A DNA stretch of 64,000 nt from Brassica napus (lineage: Eukaryota > Streptophyta > Magnoliopsida > Brassicales > Brassicaceae), in contig NW_026016655.1 in assembly GCF_020379485.1 (NCBI RefSeq), positions 350,001 through 414,000 of the forward strand, read 5' to 3'. Position 1 is the stretch's first letter; every line of letters begins with the position of its first letter. The translations under genes and the position numbers were made by a program. Positions 56,538 through 64,000 of this stretch are shown in pieces. The notes below the pieces were generated by a model. The model had not been told where the DNA came from, made no database searches, and was given only the letters and a program-made list of their open reading frames with translations.

Positions 56538-59383
56538 TGTCATGTCCCCGATCCTGGATAGGATCGTCCGGACGGACTGCGGTGCAAGGAAACGCACCAG
56601 TCAGGTCACATGACCTAAGGACAAGCGTGTCATGGTCCTGAATGAAGGTTAAGGGCATCAGTCAGCTGAGACTTAACCAGGATACGATGGAAACAAGGGT
56701 AAAGGAGCTGGGTGAGTGTTTAGGCAGCTGGACGAGTGTTGGTTTGAGTTCAATCAGCTCGGTTCAGCTGGTATTCAGTTCACCATGATCTGTTCAGCTC
56801 ACAGGAGCTGGGGGGCTAGCTCAATCAGCTGGGAACAGCTGGAGGTCAGCTCAATCCAGTGAACGGTGCGTTCTGGTTCGGATCAGTGTGGGCGAGACCG
56901 GGACGGTTACTGGGCAAGCCGATGGTCGGGGTGCAGGACGGTTCGACCAAATGGGTCTTAGGCTTTGGACAGGGAGCGGGCAAGCTCCCAGAGTGTGAGC
57001 TGAGGCTCAGTGATCGATTTGCCAAAGGAAGAAAAGGGGATAAACCGCCAAGGGGCGGTTATGGGCGGTTATGGGCGGTTATGGGACGGTTTTGGGAAGA
57101 AGGGATGGGATTTTGGTAACTGCTCGCCCAGGCGGTTGGGGACAGTTTAAATCGTCCTCTCTCTCTCATTTCTGATCATTCTGGTCGATTCCTACACCCT
57201 GAAACACAAAGAAACACAAAGAAAATACAGAGAGTTGGTCGGATTCCCAATCCAAGACCCATGGTGGTGTGAAGGCCATAAAGAGGCAGTTTTGGGAGAG
57301 ATCAAGGGGGAAAGTTATGAACGACTTTCTGGTGGCTTTTGATCCGTGATGTTATCACCCAATGCATCCTCCAGGGCCTGAGAACACACGCAAATGGTGA
57401 GGAGAGAAGGTAGATGACCGGAATTCATTCCTAAAGGCCAAGACAGCCTTAAGGGCAGATGTGTGTAGAAAGGCAGTTTCATGGAAGTGCAAGGGGAGTT
57501 ATGAACGACCCTGTGGTAGGTTTCCACCACTGATGAACACGTCCTAGGCTTCCTCTGCATCTTGGGAACACACGCAAACACCCAGGAGAGAAGGGAGAAG
57601 GCCGGACTTCACTCACAATGGCATGAATAGCCTTGAAGGTGGATGCAGTGTAGAAACTGGTTTCATGGAAGTTCCATGGAAGGAGTGATGGTCACGAACC
57701 ATGGTTAGATCTTATCAATACTGGAAGTATGTGAAAAGGGTTTGATGAAGGCGTGCTAGGAAGAGCATGGACGCCCCTGATGAGGTAACAGGTGGGGACT
57801 GCAGACCATTGGGCATAGTCTGGTACACTATGGGCTGATCTGGTCCTGCAGTTACACCTTACTCTGTTTTATGATTATTAATCATATTATTCCTTGTTCT
57901 TATGATTGAGATTGATTATTAGACATAGTAGCACTGAACCATGGCTTGACCGGTTCAGAAGAACCCTCCATGGCCTTGGTTTGGCAGCTAAGTCTGGATC
58001 TCCTACTTCCTGATGGATTTATGGTGATCTGAATTTGGAATCCTCTTAGTGGTGAATTATCATGAATTATCATGGTATTTGGGGATTTTTATCTGATTGA
58101 TTTCGAGATGGTCAAGGTGGCCGGTGGGGCTGTCCTAGGTCGAGATCCATAGGATTGAGATCGGTTCTTGGAATTCTGACTTGACCATTCTCTTAGTTAA
58201 GATTTATCATGAATTATCATGAATCCTAATGAGTTTTTAGGGATTGATTTAGAGATGGTCCCTTGGGCCGGTTTGGCTGATCTTGGCCGAGATCTATGGG
58301 ATGGAGGCCGGTTCTGGGAAATCTGATTGGACCATTCTCTTAGTTATGATTTATCATGAATTGTCATGAATGTTAATTGATTTTTGGAGCAGGTTTGCTT
58401 GCGGTCGAAATTGCACCTGAGGGCATATTGGGGTCAGATCCTTGTGTTAGGATATCTGATCATATGTTGTGTGCTGGAACATATTGTCACTTATGATATT
58501 GATCATAAGGAATTGCTGGTTATCAACCTTGGTGTTGGTAAGGCAGGCCGTGCGTGATCTGATCATTGGCAAGGATGGACGACCTGATCCTTGGATGATG
58601 GATCAAGGTGTCTGATCTGATTGATCAAAGGATGCACCGGTGGTAAGAGAAACACTAATCAGGTTCAGTGGGACATGGTTCTATGACTGATTAGGAAGTA
58701 TGAAGACTCATCAGTTCTGAGTCATGTGGGGTGGTTGGTTGATTGACTCAGGATCTGATGGGCATTGTTAGTCTTTGTGAGGACTTGATCTGGTTAGTCC
58801 ATGAGAGGACTTGGTATGATTAGTCCATGAGCTGGACTTGGTATCATAAGTTGATAAGGCAAAAGGATGTGGAACAGTGCATGAACCGGTAAGGGCCAGA
58901 TGCATGTCCTTAGCTGATTGAAGACTTCCCAAAGGTTACTTATGTCTGTGGGGATGGTTGGCTGAATGACTAAGTACCCAAGGGAAGAGTTTATGCAGGT
59001 ATGATCTGTCAATGTTGCATAGATCTAGATAGAATGGCTTAGGGGAACAGAACCTCTGATTGTATGACTTGGTCTAGGTTCAGATTCGACCTTGGAGCTA
59101 GCTGGCAGTTGTGTTTACTGACCAGTAGCTGAGGTGATCTGATCAGATAAGTGTTAGATTGGATTTAGTCCAATGGATGATAGATGTTATTCCGCTGTGC
59201 ATAAGTTGAAATGATCTAAGCTAGGGAATGACTAAGGTAGTCTTGAGCTAAGATCTGAGTTAGCCCTCGCCTATGGGCGATGTTTTTAAATAAAGGGCAA
59301 AATTTTTAGAGGTTCGGTCAGTGTATAGACCGAGCGACGTGAGGCATCGACCGCGGCCTAGTCGGCCGGGATCGGGTGTTACA
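56538..59383 (+). repeat. 3' LTR (2,846 bp) of the non-autonomous element
   Basis: Starts TGTCATGTCCCCGATCCTGG and ends GGGTGTTACA, followed by CTTGC. It differs from the 5' LTR at a few places, e.g. CTAGATAG versus CTGGATAG near the start, GAGTCCGGG versus GAGACCGGG, and in the number of GGTTATGGG units. Confidence 0.88.
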
Positions 59384-62300
59384 CTTGCCCTTCCCGTGGA
59401 CTGTTTGGGTGATTTTGGCCCACTTGGGCTGTCTGTTCAGTACACACAGGACGTCTGTGGGTGTCCGCCAGCACACACAGGATGTCTATGGCTGTCCGTT
59501 GGTGTCCGTCAGCACACACACAGAACGTCTGTGGCTGTCCGTGTGTGTTCGTGTGTGTCCATCAGCACACACAGGACGCCCGTGGGTGTCCGTCAGCACA
59601 AACAGGACGTCCGTGGGTGTCCTCCAGCATACACAGGACGTCCGTGGCTGTCTGTGTTTGTCCGTCAGCACACACACGATGTCCGTGGCTGTCCATCAGT
59701 ACACATATTAGCACGCTGGTCCTTGGACTCAACAAACTGGCCCTTCCCGTGGACGGTTTGGGTGATTTTGGCCCACGTGGGCTGTCTGTTCACTACACAT
59801 AGGACGTCCGTGGGTATCCGTCAGCACCAACAGGACGTCCGTGGGTGTCCGTCAGCACACACAGGACGTCCGTGGCTGTCCATCAGTACACATATCAGCA
59901 CGCTGGTCCTTGGACTCAGCACGCTGGCCCTTCCTGTGGACTGTTTGGGTGATTTTGGCCCAGGTGGGCTGTTTGTTCAGTACACACAGGACGTCTGTGG
60001 GTGTCCGTCAGCACACACAAGACGTCCGTGTCTGTCCATCAGCACACACAGGACATCCGTGGCTGTCCATCAGTACACATATTAGCACGTTGGTCCTTGG
60101 ACTCAGCACGCAGACCCTTCTCGTGGACTATTCAGGTGATTTTGGCCCACGTGGGCTGTCTGTTCAGGACACACATGATGTCCGTGGGTGTCCGTCAGCA
60201 CACACAGGACGTCCGTGTGTGTCCGTCAGCACACAAAGGACGTCCGTGTGTGTCTGTCAGCACACACAGGACGTCCGTGGCTGTCCGTGTGTGTCTATGT
60301 GTGTACGTCAGCACACACAGGACGTCCGTGGCTGTCCATCAGTACACATATCAGCACGTTGGTCCTTGGACTTAGTACGCTGACCCTTCCCGTGGACTGT
60401 TCCGGTGATTTTGGCCCACGTGGACTGTCTGTTCCGTACGCACAGAATGTTGGTGGGTGTCTGCCAGCACACACAAGACGTCTGTGGCTGTCCCCGTGTG
60501 TCTGTCTTTGTCCGTCAGCACACATAGGACGTCTGTGGCTGTCCATCAGTACACATATCAGCACGTTGGTCCTTTGACCCAACACGCTGGCCCTTCCCGT
60601 GGACTGTTTGGGTGATTTTGGCCCATGTGGGCTGTCTGTTCAGTACACACAGGACGTCCGTGGGTGTCCGCCAGCACACAAAGGACGTCTGTGGCTGTAT
60701 GTGGCTATCCGTTAGCACACACAGGATGTCTGTGGCTGTCCGTGGTTGTCCGTGTGTGTCCGCCAGCACACATAGGACGTCCGTAGCTGTCCGTGGCTGC
60801 TTGTCAGCACACACAGGACGTCCGTGTGTGTCCTTGTGTGTCCGTCAGTACACACAGGACGTCCGTGGATGTCCATCTGTACACATATCAGCAAGCTGGT
60901 CCTTGGACTCAGCACACTGGTCGTTGGACTCAGCACGCTGGCCCTTCCGGTGGACTGTTTGGGTGATTTTGGCCCACGTGGGCTGTCTGTTCAGTACACA
61001 CAGAACGTCCGTGGGTGTCCACCAGCACACACAGGACATCCGTGGCTGTCTGTGGCTTTCCGTCAGCACACACAGGACGTCCGTTGGTGTCCATCAGTAC
61101 ATATATCAGCCTGCTGGTCCTTGGACTCAGCACGCTGGCCCTTCCGTGGACTGTTCGGGTGATTTTGGCCCACGTGGGCTGTCTGTTCAGTACACACATG
61201 ATGTCCGTGGGTGTCTGTTAGCACACACAGGACGTACGTGTGTGTCCATCAGCACACACCAGATGTTTGTGGCTGTCCGTGTCTGTCCGTCAGCACACCA
61301 AGGACGTCCGTGGCTGTCCATCAGTAGACATATCAGCACGCTGGTCCTTGGTCTCAGCACGCTGGCCCTTCCCGTGGACTGTCTGGGTTATTTTGGCCCA
61401 CGTGGGCTGTCTGTTCAGTACACACAGGACGTCCATGGGTGTCCGCCAGCACACACATGACATCCGTGGCTGTCTGTGGCTGTTCATCAGCACACACAGG
61501 ATGTCCGTGGCTGTCCGTGTGTGTCCGTAAGTGTCCGTGCGTGTCCGTCTGTCGCTGTCCGTCAGTACACATATCAGCACGTTGGTCCTTGGACTAAGCA
61601 CGCTGGCCCTTCGCGGGGACTGTTCGGGTGATTTTGGCCCACGTGGGCTGTCTGTTCAGTTCACACAGGACGTCTATCGGAGTTCGTCAGCACCCACAGG
61701 ACGTCTGTGGCTGTCCGTGTGTGTCCGTGTGTGTACATCTGTGTCCGTCAGCACACACATGACTTCCGTGGCTGTCGATCAGTACACATATCAGCACGTT
61801 GGTCCTTGGACTCAGCACGCTTGCCCTTCCCGTGGACTGTTTGGGTGATTTTGGCCGACTTGGGCTGTCTGTTCAGTACACACAGGACATCTGTGGGTGT
61901 CCGCCAGCACACACAGGATGTCTATGGTTGTCCGTTGGTGTCCGTCAGCACACACAGAACGTTCGTGGCTGTCCGTGTGTGTTCGTGTGTGTCCATCAGC
62001 ACACACAGGACGCCCGTGGGTGTCCGTCAGCACACAAAGGACGTCCGTGTGTGTCTGTCAGCACACACAGGACGTTCGTGTCTGTCCGTGTGTGTCTATG
62101 TGTGTCCGTCAGCACACACAGGACGTCCGTGGCTGTCCATCAGTACACATATCAGCACGTTGGTCCTTGGACTTAGCACGCTGACCCTTCCCGTGGACTG
62201 TTCCGGTGATTTTGGCCCACGTGGACTGTCTGTTCAGTACACTCAGGACGTCGGTGGGTGTCTGCCAGCACACACAAGACGTCTGTGGCTGTCCCCGTGT

Positions 62301-64000
62301 GTCTGTCTTTGTCCGTCAGCACACACAAGACGTCTGTGGCTGTCCATCAGTACACATATCAGCACGTTGGTCCTTTGACCCAACACGCTGGCCCTTCCCG
62401 TGGACTGTTTGGGTGATTTTGGCCCATGTGGGCTGTCTGTTCAGTACACACAGGACATCCGTGGGTGTCCGCCAGCCCACAAAGGACGTCTGTAGCTGTA
62501 TGTGGCTATCCGTCAGCACAAACAGGATGTCTGTGGCTGTCCGTGGCTGTCCGTGTGTGTCCGCCAGCACACATAGGACGTCCGTAGCTGTCCGTGGCTG
62601 CTTGTCAGCACACACAGGACGTCCGTGTGTGTCCGTGTGTGTCCTTGTGTGTCCGTCAGTACACACAGGACGTCCGTGGATGTTCATCAGTACACATATC
62701 AGCAAACTGGTCCTTGGACTCAGCACACTGGTCGTTGGACTCAGCACGCTGGCCCTTCCCGTGGACTGTTTGGGTGATTTTGGCCCACGTGGGCTGTCTG
62801 TTCAGTACACACAGAACGTCCGTGGGTGACCACCAGCACACACAGGACATCCGTTGCTGTCTGTGGCTTTCCGTCAGCACACACATGAAGTCCGTTGGTG
62901 TCCATCAGTACATATATCAGCCTGCTGGTCCTTGGACTTAGCACGCTGGCCCTTCCGTGGACTGTTCGGGTGATTTTGGCCCACGTGGGCTGTCTGTTCA
63001 GTACACACATGATGTCCGTGGGTGTCCGTTAGCACACACAGGACGTACGTGTGTGTCCATCAGTACACACATGACGTTTGTGGCTTTCCGTGTCTGTCCG
63101 TCAGCACACACAGGACGTCCATGGCTGTCCATCAGTAGACATATCAGCACGCTGGTCCTTGGTCTCAGCACGCTGGCCCTTCCCGTGGACTGTCTGGGTT
63201 ATTTTGGCCCACGTGGGCTGTCTGTTCAGTACACACAGGACGTCCGTGGGTGTCCGCCAGCACACACATGACGTCTGTGGCTGTCTGTGGCTGTTCGTCA
63301 GCACACACAGGATGTCTGTGGCTGTCCATGTGTGTCCGTAAGTGTCCGTGCGTGTCCGTCTGTCGCTGTCCGTCAGTACACATATCAGCACGTTGGTCCT
63401 TGGACTAAGCACGCTGGCCCTTCCCGGGGACTGTTCGGGTGATTTTGGCCCACGTGGGCTGTCTGTTCAGTTCACACAGGACGTCTATCGGAGTTCGTCA
63501 GCACCCACAGGACGTCTGTGGCTGTCCGTGTGTGTCCGTGTGTGTACATCTGTGTCCGTCAGCACATACATGACTTCCGTGGCTGTCGGTCAGTACATAT
63601 ATCAGCACGTTTGTCCTTGGACTCAGCACGCTTGCCCTTCCCGTGGACTGTTTGGGTGATTTTGGCCCACTTGGGCTGTCTGTTCAGTACACACAGGACA
63701 TCTGTGGGTGTCCGCCAGCACACACAGGATGTCTATGGCTGTCCGTTGGTGTCCGTCAGCACACACAGAACGTCCGTGGCTCTCCGTGTGTGTTCGTGTG
63801 TGTCCATCAGCACACACAGGACGCCCGTGGGTGTCCGTCAGCACAAACAGGACGTCCGTGGGTGTCCTCCAGCACACACAGGACGTCCGTGGCTGTCTGT
63901 GTTTGTCCGTCAGCACACACTGGATGTCCGTGGCTGTCCATCAGTACACATATTAGCACGCTGGTCCTTGGACTCAACACACTGGCCCTTCCCGTGGACG
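59384..64000. repeat. Satellite array, block 4 (4.6 kb, runs off the window)
   Basis: It resumes at the duplicated CTTGC. Head units are at about 59411, 59764, 59951, 60138, 60411, 60614, 60963, 61159, 61388, 61631, 61848 and 62209, giving a higher-order period of about 1,798 bp from 60411 to 62209. The array continues past 64000. No gene is supported. Confidence 0.9.

Larger units (their letters stand above)
51614..59383 (+). mobile_element. Non-autonomous chromovirus-like element (7.77 kb)
   Basis: Its LTRs are at 51614-54463 (2,850 bp) and 56538-59383 (2,846 bp), and it is flanked by CTTGC at 51609-51613 and 59384-59388. The internal region is only about 2.07 kb: primer site, a noncoding leader, a frameshifted protease and RT start, a noncoding stretch and a polypurine tract. 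It has no gag, RNase H or integrase. LTR starts, primer site, polypurine tract and protease match the 9.1-kb chromovirus closely, so that family could supply the proteins. I noticed roughly ten substitutions and two small indels between its LTRs. Confidence 0.88.

Noticed and set aside
26342..63956. Long ORFs of 60-280 codons on both strands of the satellite as genes
   Set aside because: They are repeated in every array unit, overlap in several frames, lack recognisable domains and follow the repeat period.
26318..64000. Centromeric satellite
   Set aside because: The unit is GT-rich, of variable 190-400 bp length and adjoins an rDNA promoter. I see nothing specific for centromeres, although a chromovirus is inserted in it.

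Overview
The window is heterochromatin-like plant DNA, most probably from a Brassicaceae species. The evidence is an ITS1-5.8S-ITS2 block of Brassica-like type, Athila-type and Tat-type gag sequences, and S-I-D repeat ORFs of the kind seen in Brassicaceae retroelements. No ordinary host protein-coding gene is visible. The window holds one broken 45S rDNA unit read on the minus strand, a long satellite array starting just upstream of its RNA polymerase I promoter, and several LTR retrotransposons inserted in both.

Layout. 1-6896: a decayed Ty3/gypsy element (Tat/Retand-like, minus strand) with the tip of one LTR at 1-18, the other LTR at 5844-6896, a gag-protease remnant, and an extra ORF on the opposite strand; it interrupts the 26S gene. 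6897-10210: 5' part of 26S, ITS2, 5.8S, ITS1 and the 3' half of 18S. 10211-24360: a nested cluster inside 18S, made of a chromovirus-type element (LTR 10211-12608, gag/pol remnant 20490-21904, truncated LTR 21962-22162), an Athila-like body within its gag (about 12785-20489), and a diverged inverted LTR (22163-24360). 24361-25239: 5' half of 18S. 25240-25973: 5' ETS with three hairpins. 25974-25984: Pol I promoter core. 26318 to the end: a satellite of 31-bp minisatellite units and 190-400 bp head units in a higher-order repeat of about 1.8 kb, present in four blocks (about 19.1 kb in all).

The satellite is split by three insertions: a solo LTR (33897-35578), a young and nearly complete Tekay/Del-like chromovirus on the minus strand (38618-47718, target duplication GTGGG), and a 7.77-kb non-autonomous relative (51614-59383, target duplication CTTGC). 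Within the window only the 9.1-kb element has all the domains needed to transpose: gag with zinc knuckles, protease, RT, RNase H, integrase and a chromodomain-like tail. Every other element lacks RT-RNase H-integrase or keeps only a piece of RT.

The most notable observations are: (1) two unrelated elements carry the same TGA lesion at the catalytic glycine codon of protease; (2) two LTR insertions use exactly the same phase of the satellite unit; (3) a 2,672-bp tandem duplication inside the satellite is almost perfect; (4) an ATCGATCGA motif recurs in frame as Ser-Ile-Asp across a 5-kb ORF and also in the noncoding tail and LTR of the same element; (5) the satellite adjoins the rDNA promoter and carries dense palindromic ACGT-core sites. 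Coordinates come from reading the sequence by eye; LTR and rRNA ends should be good to a few bases where both flanks are visible.
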